Origin: CAWAQA01 sp963784065
GTDB taxonomy: Bacteria > Acidobacteriota > Vicinamibacteria > Vicinamibacterales > UBA2999
Reading direction: 5' to 3'
Assembly: GCA_963784065.1 (NCBI GenBank)
Contig: CAWAQA010000003.1
Location: forward strand, 1,364,001 to 1,428,000
DNA length: 64,000 nucleotides
The position numbers and the translations under genes were made by a program. Below are positions 19,369 through 29,901 of this stretch, in pieces. The notes under the pieces are model-generated. The model saw only the letters and a program-made list of their open reading frames with translations, did not search any database and was not told the origin of the DNA. How positions within the stretch are numbered: position 1 is the stretch's first letter; each line of letters starts with the position of its first letter.

Positions 19369-19498
19369 GTAAATCCTCCTGACGGGAGAGACGAGACAGA
19401 CCGGCCGATGGTAAATCGCCGGATCCAGAATCCCAAATCCCAGGCGCCGACAGCTCGTCCGCGACGGCTCGGGCGGTTGTGGTCTGGGGAGCGGGTGT

Positions 19499-19539
19499 TG
19501 GGCGTCGGGACTTTGAAACGAGGGACCGCCCGACGCCCG
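19499..19539. repeat. Short inverted repeat
   Basis: GGGCGTCGGG at about 19500 and its complement CCCGACGCCC at about 19530 form perfect 10-bp arms with a 20-bp loop. It lies between two TonB receptor genes on the same strand, upstream of the one that starts at 19368. Confidence 0.6.
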
Positions 19540-19555
19540 TGGACCTGACTGGAAA

Positions 19556-19607
19556 GGAGCAGACGGCAGCAGGCAGGAACGTTCTGCCTGCTGCCGACTG
19601 CCTGCTC
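19556..19607. repeat. Mirrored 7-bp word hairpin (GGCAGCA type)
   Basis: A perfect 12-bp stem, GGCAGCAGGCAG at 19565-19576 with its complement at 19584-19595, has a 7-nt loop. It extends with GGAGCAG against CTGCTCC on the outside. The words repeat every 7 bp. It directly follows the stop codon of the second TonB receptor and could act as a terminator. Confidence 0.8.
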
Positions 19608-19614
19608 CCGGCTA

Positions 19615-22507
19615 TCAGAAGTTCAGCCGGAAACCGAGCTGCAGCGTGCGCGGTGCGTACGCCAGATTGCTCGAGAACTGCGGCAGCAGATAGGTGCCGC
19701 TGCTCTCCTGCGTGTCCCACAGCCCGAAGTTGGCGTGGTCGAGCACGTTGAATATCTCGAAGATGCCGTCGATCGAGACGCGGCCGAGCGGGATGCGCTG
19801 CTGCAGCCGCATGTCGACACGGTGGATCGGCTCGCCCACGAAGTCGTTCCGCGGCACGATCGTGCCGTCCGGACGCAGACGCTGGCTGCCCTCGCCGCCG
19901 TCGTTCGTGTTGCGGACGTCGCCGCCGTAGAAGGTCTCCACGCGCTCGCCCGAGCCGAAGAAGTAGAGACCGCTCACCTGGAAGCCGCCGGCGACCTGCC
20001 AGATGCCGTTGAACACGAGGCGGTGCCGCTGATCGGATTCGGCCAGGGTGAACTCGTTGCCGAGGTCGGGCGCCACGTCGAACTCGACCTCGCGCAGGCC
20101 GCTGAGCGGCTTCGGATCCGCGTTGCGCAGGCCGGACAAGGTATAGGTCACCGAGCCCTGCCACCGATTGCTCAGCCGCTTCGTCAGCGCCGTCTGCAGG
20201 CCGTGATACCGCGACCAGCCGGTGAACGGCGTCATCGAGACCGGACCGAAGAGCGGGAACGGACGGCGGCTGGCGTCGGTCCAGGGATAGTTGACGCCGG
20301 TCGCGGGGTCGTAGCTCAGGTTGATGTTGCCCTGGAGGCTCTTCTCGTTGCGGCTGTTGGTGTAGACGTAGTCGGCCTCGAAGGCCATGACCGGCGTCAG
20401 CTGCCGCTGAAACCCGAGCGAGGTCTGCCAGCTGTTGGTGACGTGGGCGTACTCGGGCGGCGGTGCCAGCTCGTTCGGCCCGCGGAAGAGACAGCCGGCC
20501 GCGCCATTGTTGGCGTCGCAGAACCGCGCGAACGCCTGCTCCGTCGTCGGCGCCGGACCGTTGAACGGGTTCATCGCGAAGTCCGGACGTCCGTCGTACG
20601 GGATGGTGATGGTGGCGATCGTCTGGTTACCGAGCGTCCACATCTGCAGGTTGCTGAGAACGTCGCCGTAGTAGAGGCCGGCGCCGCCGCGAAGCACGGT
20701 GCGCTCGTTCAGCTGGTACGCGAAGCCCAGGCGCGGCTGGATGTTGTTGGTGTCGTCGGGCCGCCCGCTTTCGAGGAACGGTGGAATCGACGCATCGTTC
20801 GCCCAGCCGTTCATCGTCAGGTCGTAGCGCAGGCCGAGATTCAGCGTCAGCTGGTCGGTCATGTGCCAGTCGTCCTGCGCATAGGCGGCGACCTTCGGCG
20901 AATCGAACGGCGTGCGGAAGTTGTCGGAGATGCCGATGTTGTACTGCCGGATCAGGCTTCCGGGAATCAGGTTCAGATTCCAGGTGTCGGCGTTGAACTC
21001 GTCGGGGAAGATCGACTCCATCAACGCCGCATTCGGACGCGCGCCGGCGTTGGCGATGAGCTGACCGCCGCAGTTGCGGCAGTTGCGGGTGAGCTCCTTG
21101 TAGAACAGGTACTCGCCGCCCACCTTGAAATCGTGCCGGCCCCTGGCGTCGTAGGAATAGGTGAAATCGTCGCGGACCGAATACATGTTCTGGTTGCGGA
21201 TGCGCGGCGCGTTCTGGTTGCCGGCGACGGTGAAACCCGTAAAGGTCACGCGCGGATGGCCGGTGGTGATGCCGTTGTGCGCCTGCCAGTGGTTCGACCA
21301 GGTCGTCAGCGGTACCTGATCCAGCTTGTAGCCGGAGTAGCCGACCTTCACCTCGTTGAGTGCCCTGCTGCCGAACACCTTCGTCATCTGCAGCAGGTAT
21401 TCGTTGGACGTGGCGATCTGCTTGTCGGCGGCGGCGGGGTGGTTGTTGTTGCCCGACGCGGTCACGAAGGGATTGGTGTGATTGGCCAGGTGCCCTTTCA
21501 ACATCAGGCGCGAGCCCGGCGAGAGCTGATAGTCGAGACGCAGCCCGCCCATCTTCTTGGTCTCGAGACCCGTCAGCGTGGTGTTGAACGAGGGATACGG
21601 CGTGGTCCAGATGTTGGATTTCGGCGTGCGGTCGTACTCGTAGTTGGCGAAGTAGTGCAGCCGGTCGAGCAGGATCGGGCCCGCCGACCGTCGTGCTCAG
21701 CTGCTGGTTCTGGTACGGGAGTTTCTGTCCGAGCACGTGGTCGTCGGCATTCCAGTCGGAGTCGCGGAACGAGCCGTTGAACGACCCATTCAGCCTATTG
21801 GTTCCCGACTTGGTCACCGCGTTGACCTGCACGCCCGACGACCGCCCCTGGCTCGCATCGAAGCGGTTGGAGATGAACTGGAACTCGGCGATCGAGTCGC
21901 GGCTGTAGAGCGGCTGGTTGCCGGTGCCCATGTTCTGGGTGACCTGCTGGCCGTCCATGTTCAGCTGGAACTCGCGCACATCGGCCCGGTCCTGCACCGG
22001 CGTCCCGCCCATCGCCGTCGTCCGGTTGCCCGGCGCGAGCAGCGCGAGCGACGTCCAGTCGCGCCCCTGCACCGGCAGCTCCGACATCTGGTTCGAGTCG
22101 ATGTTGCCGCCAAGGCTGGACTGCGCGACGTCGAGCAGCGGCGCCTCCGCGGTGACGGTGATCGCTTCCTGAATCGTCGACGGCGCCATCTGAAGGTTGA
22201 TGACTGCGGTCTGGCCGACCTGTAACTGGATGTTCGAACGGGTCACCGTGGCGAAACCCGCCAGCTCCGCCGTGATCTCGTAAGCGCCGATACGCGCCGG
22301 GATACGATACCGGCCGGCCTCGTCGGTGACGGCCTCGAACCGGTTTCCGCTGGCCTGGTGCACGGCCACCACCGTGACACCGGGCAGGACGGCGGCGGTG
22401 GAATCGGTCACCGCTCCGCTCAATATGGCTTCCTGCGCGTACCCGACACCGGGTAGCGCGACTAACGCGCACAAGACGAACAACCGGGTCACTACGAGCG
22501 ATCTCAT
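19615..22507 (-). pseudogene. TonB-dependent receptor with carboxypeptidase-regulatory-like domain (one frameshift)
   Basis: A second receptor of the same family. The signal peptide ends at GVGYAQ. A CarboxypepD_reg-like domain follows (LSGAVTDSTAAVLPGVTVVA), then the plug (SSLGGNIDSNQMSELPVQGR, DGQQVTQN) and a barrel ending LQLGFRLNF. The single break near 21680 falls in GGGCCC; removing one C gives an uninterrupted reading through PILLDRLHYFANYEY. The ATG at 22507 has AGGAGG seven bases upstream, much better than the longer reading. The two receptors differ considerably in the barrel and probably bind different ligands. Confidence 0.88.
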
Positions 22508-22842
22508 TGACGACCTCCTGGCGAGACACTGTGGGGCGCGACGGACGAGTGCAGCCGGAATGAAGAACACGCGGACATGAGTAGCGAACCGGCGCGCGTG
22601 CGGGGGCTCACACGCCCGGCGCGGCCGGTGAAACGACGGCGGCGAGACACGACGCGTACGGGATGCATTTCAACCTCCCACACCTCGAATCCAGACGTGA
22701 CAGTCGGGGAGACGTCCTTGCCCGGCGCGGGCTTGCGGGGAACGGGGCGCCAGAGACAGTGGTGGAACGGACGTGCAGCGGTACCCGGGTCCGAAGTTCG
22801 GCGATTCTAGGCGGGTCTGGAAAAGACTGTCAACCTGCAATA
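22508..22842. other. Intergenic region without a recognised gene
   Basis: This 335-bp stretch lies between a TonB receptor and a TPR protein gene, both on the minus strand. Apart from the receptor's ribosome binding site and presumably its promoter, I see no gene, clear promoter boxes or repeat element here. Confidence 0.6.
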
Positions 22843-23670
22843 TCAGGGTTCGGGGGGCGCCTCCGAGAACTCTCGCGCCAGATCCACCCATTCTCCCTGG
22901 GGAGCCAGTTGCTGGTAGGCCCGCCAGTGCCGCCGCGCCTCCTGGGACTGCCCGTGCTTCTCCAGCGTCACAGCGAGGTAGAAATGGGCGTCGGCGTAGG
23001 TGGGGTTGAGCCGCAGGGCCTCGCGGTAGCAGGCCTGGGCCTCCGGGTATCGGCCAAGGTCGTGGAAGATGTTGCCCAGGTTGAAATGCGCCTCGAAGAC
23101 GTCGGGTTCCAACGAGATAGCCCGCTCGTAGAGGGCCTGCGCCTCGGCAATCTCGTCGCTGCTGTAGTGCAGGTTGGCGAGGTTGATGAGCGCCGGCACG
23201 AGGTAGGGATCGATCTCCAGGGCCCGCCGGTAGGCTGCTGACGCCTTCTCCATCTTCGCCGGATCCCCGTCGTCGAGCATCGACGCGGCCGTGAAGTACT
23301 GCTCCGCGGCCATCGGCTCCGGCGGCCGGCCCGGATCCATCAGCGCGGCGAGCGGCGGTGGGTCGCGGCGCTTCAGCCGCAGGACCTTCGCCGGCGGGGC
23401 CTCGATGCGGAAGTCGAACGCGAGCTGGCCGGCTCGCGTCGCGAGCAGGTGGCGCAGCACCGCGCGGAAGCTCGCGCCCTCGGCGAGCTGCGCATCGGCG
23501 TCACGGATGACCGCGAGATCGGAGAACGCGTACGCGCACTCGCCGTGCGTGCCGCGATCGGGACGAATCAACCCCCACTTCTGCATGTAGCGAAGGTGAT
23601 CGTCGCGGACGTGCTTGTAACGTTCGAGCACCTGCCGCCGCGAGATCGCTGATGAACCTGTCGACGTCAC
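22843..23670 (-). CDS. MerR-like helix-turn-helix plus TPR protein
   Basis: A 275-residue protein. Residues about 20-75 look like a MerR-type winged helix (RYMQKWGLIRPDRGTHGE then AYAFSDLAVIRDADAQL). A linker is followed by at least four TPRs from about residue 130 (AYRRALEIDPYLVPALINLA, ALYERAISLEPDVFEAHFNL, YREALRLNPTYADAHFYLA). Such HTH-TPR proteins are common in Acidobacteriota and may sense something through the TPR part; the target is unknown. There is no signal peptide, so it is cytoplasmic. It is divergent from glucokinase with 67 bp between the starts. Confidence 0.8.
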   Translation of the reverse strand: MTSTGSSAISRRQVLERYKHVRDDHLRYMQKWGLIRPDRGTHGECAYAFSDLAVIRDADAQLAEGASFRAVLRHLLATRAGQLAFDFRIEAPPAKVLRLKRRDPPPLAALMDPGRPPEPMAAEQYFTAASMLDDGDPAKMEKASAAYRRALEIDPYLVPALINLANLHYSSDEIAEAQALYERAISLEPDVFEAHFNLGNIFHDLGRYPEAQACYREALRLNPTYADAHFYLAVTLEKHGQSQEARRHWRAYQQLAPQGEWVDLAREFSEAPPEP

Positions 23671-23723
23671 CGAACCTCACGAAGTACGTTGTGACTGCTA
23701 CCGATCGTGCCCGGACGGTCCAC

Positions 23724-23729
23724 TATAAT
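23724..23729 (+). promoter_or_regulatory. Candidate -10 box for glk
   Basis: TATAAT stands eight bases before the glk ATG. With usual spacing transcription would begin at or next to the ATG, giving a leaderless mRNA; no good -35 box or ribosome binding site is visible. Confidence 0.4.
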
Positions 23730-23737
23730 CCACTCAT

Positions 23738-24710
23738 ATGATCCTCGCCGGCGACGTGGGGGGCACGAAGACGCTGCTCGGCCTCTTCCAACGCGCCGGG
23801 CGGCGCCCGCAGCTCATCACGCGCCGCGCGTATGCGACCAACGACTTCGGCAGCTTCACGGCGATCCTCGACGCGTTCGCGCGCGACGCCGGCGATCCGA
23901 TCTCGGTTGACGCCGCCGCCGTCGGCGTGGCGGGGCCGGTGATCGGCGATCGCGCGGCACTGACCAACGTCGCATGGGACATCAGCTGCGGTGAGATCGC
24001 GGGGCGGTTGACGACGACTCGAGTGCGGCTGCTGAACGATCTCGAAGCACTGGCGACCAGCATCGAGGTGTTGACGCCGGATGAGTTCGTCGTGCTTCAG
24101 GAAGGCGTGCCGCGGGCCGATGGCAACGCGGCGGTGATCGCCGCCGGCACCGGACTCGGCGAGGCCTACCTGCACCGCGTCGATGGCCGGCTGCGGCCCG
24201 TCCCATCAGAAGGCGGCCACGCGGACTGGGCCGCCCGGCTCGATCCGCGAGGTGGGACTGCTGCTGATGTTGCGCCGCCAGTTCGGCCGCGCCGAGGTCG
24301 AGCATGTGTTGTGCGGACCGGGTCTGCTGAACATCCACCGATTCACGCACGGCGACGCCGACTGCCCAGCCGTACACGGCCTGCCCGAGGACGAGCGCGC
24401 CGCGGCCGTCTCCGAAGCAGCGCTGGCGGGCACGTGCCGGTCGTGCGTGGAGGCGCTGTCGATGTTCGTCAGCGCCTACGGCGCCGAAGCCGGCAACCTC
24501 GCCCTGCGCGGCGTCGCCACCGCCGGCCTCTTCGTCGGCGGCGGCATCGCCCCCAAAATCCTCCCCGCCCTCCAGGACGGCCGGTTCATGGAGGCGTTCC
24601 TGGCAAAGGGTGCCATGACAGAGTTGGTCTCGAAGGTTCCCGTGAAGGTCATCCGGAACCCCGACGCAGGACTGCTCGGAGCCGCGGTCGCCGCGCAGGA
24701 GGAGCGGTAG
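23738..24710 (+). pseudogene. glk: Glucokinase (Glk family, one frameshift)
   Basis: ATP-dependent glucokinase of the bacterial Glk family (not ROK), converting glucose to glucose 6-phosphate. The phosphate-binding motif GDVGGTKT is at residues 5-12, VGVAGPV marks the first sugar-site strand, NDLEALATSI and AAGTGLGEA follow, and EGGHADWA is the glucose-binding segment. The second part, in a shifted frame, has EVGLLLMLRRQFGR, VLCGPGLLNIHRF and FVGGGIAPKI. One extra base near 24240 explains the shift. The length of about 322 residues is normal. Confidence 0.85.
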
Positions 24711-24766
24711 GCAGGCTGCGCAATCTGGCTCTTTTCTTTCGGTGGGTGCAGGCAGGCTGGCGCTCT

Positions 24767-24911
24767 GTCGGTGCAATCAGGCTGCGCCTGGTCGGTGCAA
24801 TTCCCGCTGCGCTTGGTCGGTGCAATCCCGCTTCGCTTGTCGGTGCAATCCCGGCTTGCGCTTGTCGGTGCGCGGGGTGGCGCACTGCCGGGTCGGTGCT
24901 TTCGCGGCGGC
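24767..24911. repeat. Tandem repeat of about 24 bp around GTCGGTGCAATC
   Basis: Six copies of GTCGGTGC begin at 24767, 24791, 24816, 24839, 24864 and 24892, each followed by a similar GC-rich stretch ending GCG-CTTG. The block lies between the convergent glk and vanZ-like genes. Its end (GGTCGGTGCTTTCGCGGC) recurs inverted at about 25405-25440. Confidence 0.75.
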
Positions 24912-24913
24912 CG

Positions 24914-25299
24914 TCAGTCTGAGATGGTGGCCGCTGCGCCGGTGAGTCGGCGCCATCGGGCGGCCATTGCGAGTCCCACGCCGACGAGCGCGCCGGCGCT
25001 GTTGAGCATGAGGTCCGTTGCGGCCGGGAATCGGCGTCTTGAAAAAATCTGAGTGGCTTCCGCGGCAGCCGATAGTCCAGTTGCACCCGCCAGGGTCGCG
25101 ACAGGTCCGAAACCGAGGCCGATACCAAGCGCGCCCGCCGGGACGTAGTAGAGAAAGTTCGAACTTGGTCGGCGCGGCGCGCCTGGCTGAACGGAACCAG
25201 GTTGACCTGTCCGACTTCAGGCCGAGTCGTGAAACTCGACCAGGGCACGCTGAACGCCGCCCACCCGACCAGCCACGCAACCGCCAGAATCCTATACAT
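24914..25299 (-). pseudogene. VanZ-like membrane protein (one frameshift)
   Basis: A small protein of about 128 residues with VanZ-family features: an N-terminal helix (ILAVAWLVGWAAFSVPW), NLVPFSQ, then helices NFLYYVPAGALGIGLGFG and ATLAGATGLSAAAEATQIF, and DLMLNSAGALVGVGLA. The family is named for a teicoplanin-resistance protein but most members have no known role. The frame is broken near 25163, where one base appears to be missing. It is downstream of the ABC permease on the same strand and bracketed by inverted repeat blocks. Confidence 0.75.
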
Positions 25300-25404
25300 C
25301 GCCCAGCATCATACCGGCAGCGAATGCAGCTCAGCGCGCCGGACTCGACAATGGCGAAGCGCCGGATGGCGCCGGTGCAACAGCCGCCGCGACCCACCGT
25401 CCCG

Positions 25405-25455
25405 GACTGAAGCCGCGAAAGCGCCGACAAGGCGAAGCTGTGACCGCACCGACCC
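25405..25455. repeat. Inverted counterpart of the 24-bp repeat
   Basis: Read on the minus strand, this segment (GGTCGGTGCGGT, then TTGTCGGCGCTTTCGCGGC) resembles the block at 24.77-24.91 kb. The two lie in opposite orientation on either side of the vanZ-like gene. Confidence 0.5.
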
Positions 25456-25468
25456 TGCGCAGCCGGAC

Positions 25469-27155
25469 CTACCTTCGGCTCATCGACTCCAGGCCATTCA
25501 CACCGAAGCGCATCGCGATCAGCCAGGTCGTCACGCTCAGGCACAGCGCGCCGGCGAAACCTCCCACGATGATGAGCTGGTCCCACGGTCGTGAGCGGTG
25601 ACCCGCGGAGCTGCCTGATCACGTAGATCGACGAGGGCCAGCCGACCAGGGCGATGGTGATGAGGATGAAGAGGACGGCGAGAATCATGAACGCGACGCC
25701 GCCGTACCAACCGGCGGCCTGCGTCGGATCGGCGCCGAACCGCGGGTAGCGGGCGCCGAGGCCGGTTGCGAGGCCGACGAGCGCAAACGTCATCAGGACG
25801 ATCGTCGCGGCCGCGACGAGCTTGAGGAACGGGTCGACGCCGAGGAACTGGTTGGCCGCAATCGTCAGGATCTCGGTGAACACGAGCACCGGCAGGAGGC
25901 CGATCCAGAACTTCGACCAGAGGAAGTCGCGCAGCGAGATCGGCGACGTGCGGACGATCCAGAAGGCGTTTCCTTCAGAGGAGACGCCGGGGAACACGAA
26001 CCGCACCGCCACGGTGGCGATCACGAAGCCCGCCATCGCCAGGTTCACGAATGCGTAGAAGTTCTTGATGACGCCGCTCATGTACGGGACGCGATCGAGA
26101 TCCAGCACGCTGAAGTTGTAGAGATAGAGCAGCACGAGCGCCAGCAGCGGCAGCAGCTGCACCCACTGGCTCACGTCGCGGAGGAAGACCTTCACGTCCT
26201 TGATGAGGAGCTGCCGGCGTACGGGCGAGAAAGGGAGCACGCCCGCGAGGCGATCCACGAAACGCAACTGGGTGAAGCGCGTCTTCGGCGCCTCCTGCGA
26301 ACGGCTGTACCCGCTGAAGTGCCACCGCGACTGCGCGGCGCCCAGCAGCACCGTGAACGCCAGCGCCGTCGTCCACAGCGCGCTGCCGTGCACGAGATCG
26401 ACGCCACCCTGGAGGCCGGCGAAGAGGACCTCGCCCGCCCAGAACGACGGCAGGAGCGGCGTGATCGGCGACTGCAGCGTGGCGAAGAAGTCGGTGATGT
26501 CCGGCAGCGTCTCGACGCGAAGCAGCTGCTCGGGCTGGATGAACCGCAGCATCAGGACGAGGCCCGCCGCGAAGAGCAGGCTCATCAGCATGAGGAGGTC
26601 GCGCGCCCGCCGCGCCGGGAACACGTTCACCAGCATCAGGGTGGCGGCCGAGCCGACGGCCACCGGGATCACCGCAAACGGCGCGACCGTCAGCACCGCC
26701 GTGACGTAGAACGACGGCGGCGCACAACGCGCGGCGCCGATCCCGAGCAGGATCGGCGTCATGAAGATCACGACCATCCATGACGCCTGGCCCACGGTCC
26801 GCGTGAACCGCGCGAGGAACAGGCGGCCGGTTGAAACGGGCGCTGCCATGAGCAGGCGGAGATCGTCGGCCAGGAAGAAGGTCGACAGCGCCGCGACCAC
26901 CCCGCTGAACGTGAGGAACGCCAGGAACGTCATGAACAGCCAGGACAGCGCCAGCCGCAGCAGGTAATCACCGAACTCGGCGTACGCCGTGAGCTGCACC
27001 GTCAGCCAGTACGACCCGCGGAAGATGGCGAAGCAGACCACGAGGCCGATGACCCCGAAAATCGACGCCCGCAGCAGGTCGCCGCGCTCGCGGTGCCGCG
27101 CCCGATTCCGCGACGACCAGAACTGCGGCAGCAACAGGAAGGGAAACGGCACCAC
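25469..27155 (-). pseudogene. ABC-2 type transporter permease (one frameshift)
   Basis: A polytopic membrane protein of about 560 residues with roughly 12 predicted helices (for example LLRASIFGVIGLVVCFAIF, FMILAVLFILITIALVGW). It is the permease of an exporter-type ABC system whose ATPase is encoded just upstream. The C-terminal part is in a shifted frame after about 25590: removing one G gives TTWDQLIIVGGFAGALCLSV and a stop at 25469. The GTG at 27155 is taken as the start. Its substrate is unknown. An adjacent transglutaminase gene suggests a role at the cell envelope. Confidence 0.8.
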
Positions 27156-27213
27156 TAGCGGACCGCCTCAACTGATTGAGTAGTAGTCACAACAGGCCTT
27201 GAACCGCGGTTTC

Positions 27214-27240
27214 AGCGGGCGCGACATCGGCGCGCCCGCT
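27214..27240. repeat. Perfect 10-bp stem hairpin between ABC ATPase and permease genes
   Basis: AGCGGGCGCG and its complement CGCGCCCGCT surround a 7-nt loop, inside the 109-bp gap between the ATPase stop and the permease start. In the mRNA it could cause partial termination or protect the upstream message. Confidence 0.65.
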
Positions 27241-27264
27241 CCCGTTTTGGGTAGTGACATCCCA

Positions 27265-28028
<764 letters not shown>

Positions 28029-28032
<4 letters not shown>

Positions 28033-29681
28033 CGGTCTGTGCACCGGCAGCCGCCGGCCTCCCGGGCTGGTGGTTCGAAAGGCAGCGCCGCCAGTGCGGG
28101 CTGCTGGCGCTGTGCTTCGGGCGGAGCGGGCGTCGGCGCCAGATCGATGTCCACGATGGTCATCCTCAGGCGGCCGATGAGCGGGACGATGGCGGCCTGC
28201 TGGTCGAGGCCGCCGCGGGCCAGCCGCAGGTGCGTGGTGTCGGCCGGGAACTGGTTGAACGTGGGATCGACCGGCAGCCAGAGGCCGCGCCCGTTGCCTT
28301 CGTCGATGTAGACCTCGGGCCACGCGTGGTAATAGAACGCACCCTGCACACCACGGACGTAGGCGAGGCCGACGGCGATGCGCGCGGGGATCCCGAGCGC
28401 ACGCGCCATCGCTACGTACAGCGCGGTGTGCTCGTTACAGTCGCCGACCTTGGTGCGCAGCACTTCGCGCGCCGACGGCAGGCTGACGGTCGGCTTCTTG
28501 TCGAGCAGCGCGTTCACGTAGCGCGTCAGCCGCTCGGCGCGGGCACGCGCGCCCTCCACGCCGGCCACCGCCTGCATCGCTTCGGCGATGATGGCCGGGT
28601 CGTCGCTTTCGATCAGGGTTTCGGGCGCGAGATAGCGTGCCGCGTCGGGGTCGGCCGGACCCGCAAGCAGCGTCTGCCGATCGCGCAGCTCGATCGTGCC
28701 GCCGTCGACCGACTGCCCCACGCCGTCGAGGTCGGCGCCCGGCACCGGCGCACCGGACAACTGCAGGCGCAGCCGTTTCACATCGCGCGGCTCGTCGATT
28801 CGGCGCCGCGTCAAGTCGGGCGCCATCGTCGGCACGACGGCCGCGGCACGCAGCAGGTCGGACTGGACTCGCGTCGGAACAGCCAGGCCGCGCGCGCGCT
28901 CCGGAGCTTCGCGCACCGACACGAGACCGAGCGGGCTCTCCTCCTTGACCACGTCGCCGGTGTCGGTGATCCACGACGTGGTTCGCAGGCCCTGGTACTC
29001 CATCTCCACGCGGAATGCCGGGACAACGCCGCTGTCAGCCACCCGCACGATCTCCCGGCGGCCGACCTCGAGCGTGACGCCCACGTTCCGCAGCGTCGCG
29101 GGATCGAAGATCGTCAGCGCGTGCCGCTTGCCCGCGACGAGACCACCGCTGGCCAGCACGCGCGACAGGTTCTGAGAGAGCACCGGCGCTTCGGGCAGGT
29201 CGCGCTGTTCGGCGCGCGTCGTGCCCGCCGAGGTCACCCAGATCGTCAGGCGGTGCGGGCCGCCCGGCCGCGCGGGCAGCGCCACCGCGCCCCTGACCGC
29301 AACGGCGCCCGTGCCCGGATCGAGCGAGAACTCGAAAGACTGAAGCGTGAAGCTTGGATCGACCCGCGCCCGCGTGCGCAGGACGGCTGCCGTATCCGCG
29401 CCGAGCAGCATCATCTGCAGCCGCCCGTCCTCCTGGAGCTCGAAGCCTTCCTCGGTCCGGATGGTCTGGCTGACGGTGAACCCGATCTTCTCACCGCGGT
29501 AGTAGACGCCTTTCCAGACCGCGGTCGAGCCGTAGCGCGCCAGGTCGGTCGCGAGGCTCGCAGGCGATGCCTGCAGGTACGACCGGTTGACCAGGACCGC
29601 CATGCTGACGACCCAGGCAACCAGGACGACCACCGACAGCGGCCGCGTCACGACGCGCGGCAGAGGCCTCAGGATCTTCAT
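28029..29681 (-). CDS. Membrane-anchored transglutaminase-like protein
   Basis: A 550-residue protein with one N-terminal membrane anchor (VVVLVAWVVSMAVLV) and a large beta-rich middle region. A transglutaminase/protease-like domain follows, with the catalytic Cys in KVGDCNEHTALYVAMARALG, His in FYYHAWPEVYI and Asp in WLPVDPTFNQ. The triad looks complete. It is the first gene of the operon with the ABC ATPase and permease, so it may act on an envelope substrate of that transporter. The ATG at 29681 is preferred: an upstream in-frame start would translate a repeat element. The ribosome binding site is weak. Confidence 0.85.
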
Positions 29682-29750
29682 GGGCGGACAGTTGACCAGA
29701 TCGGTGTATCGGCTGGAACCGCGGCACGCAGCAGGGGCTGTCCCCAGCGT

Positions 29751-29829
29751 CCAACTCCCAACTCCCACCTTCCAAGGTGCTGTTCCCGGAAATGCACGTC
29801 AGTGCCCACGCGTGGGAGTTGGGAGTTGG
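29751..29829. repeat. 18-bp inverted repeat of 7-bp words in a divergent promoter region
   Basis: CCAACTCCCAACTCCCAC at 29751-29768 is repeated as its exact complement at 29812-29829. The loop contains ACCTTCCAAGGT, and CCCACGCGTGGG overlaps the right arm. It lies between the transglutaminase gene and the MBL-fold gene, which diverge. Confidence 0.85.
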
Positions 29830-29883
29830 CCGCTGCGGAATGTCGGGCCGTTAGGTTCGTCGTGAGACTCCACTAGAATCGGC

Positions 29884-29900
29884 AGGTTCGAGGAGAACCT
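29884..29900 (+). promoter_or_regulatory. Ribosome-binding-site hairpin before the MBL-fold gene
   Basis: AGGTTC and GAACCT form a perfect 6-bp stem around the loop GAGGA, which is the ribosome binding site. The structure ends one base before the ATG at 29902 and could restrict translation. Confidence 0.5.
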
Positions 29901-29901
29901 G

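Noticed and set aside
19735..21780. 681-codon open frame opposite the second TonB receptor
   Set aside because: Antisense shadow; the receptor on the other strand has a signal peptide, plug and terminal Phe.
24767..24911. CRISPR array
   Set aside because: Units of about 24 bp are contiguous and degenerate, without unique spacers, and no cas gene is near.
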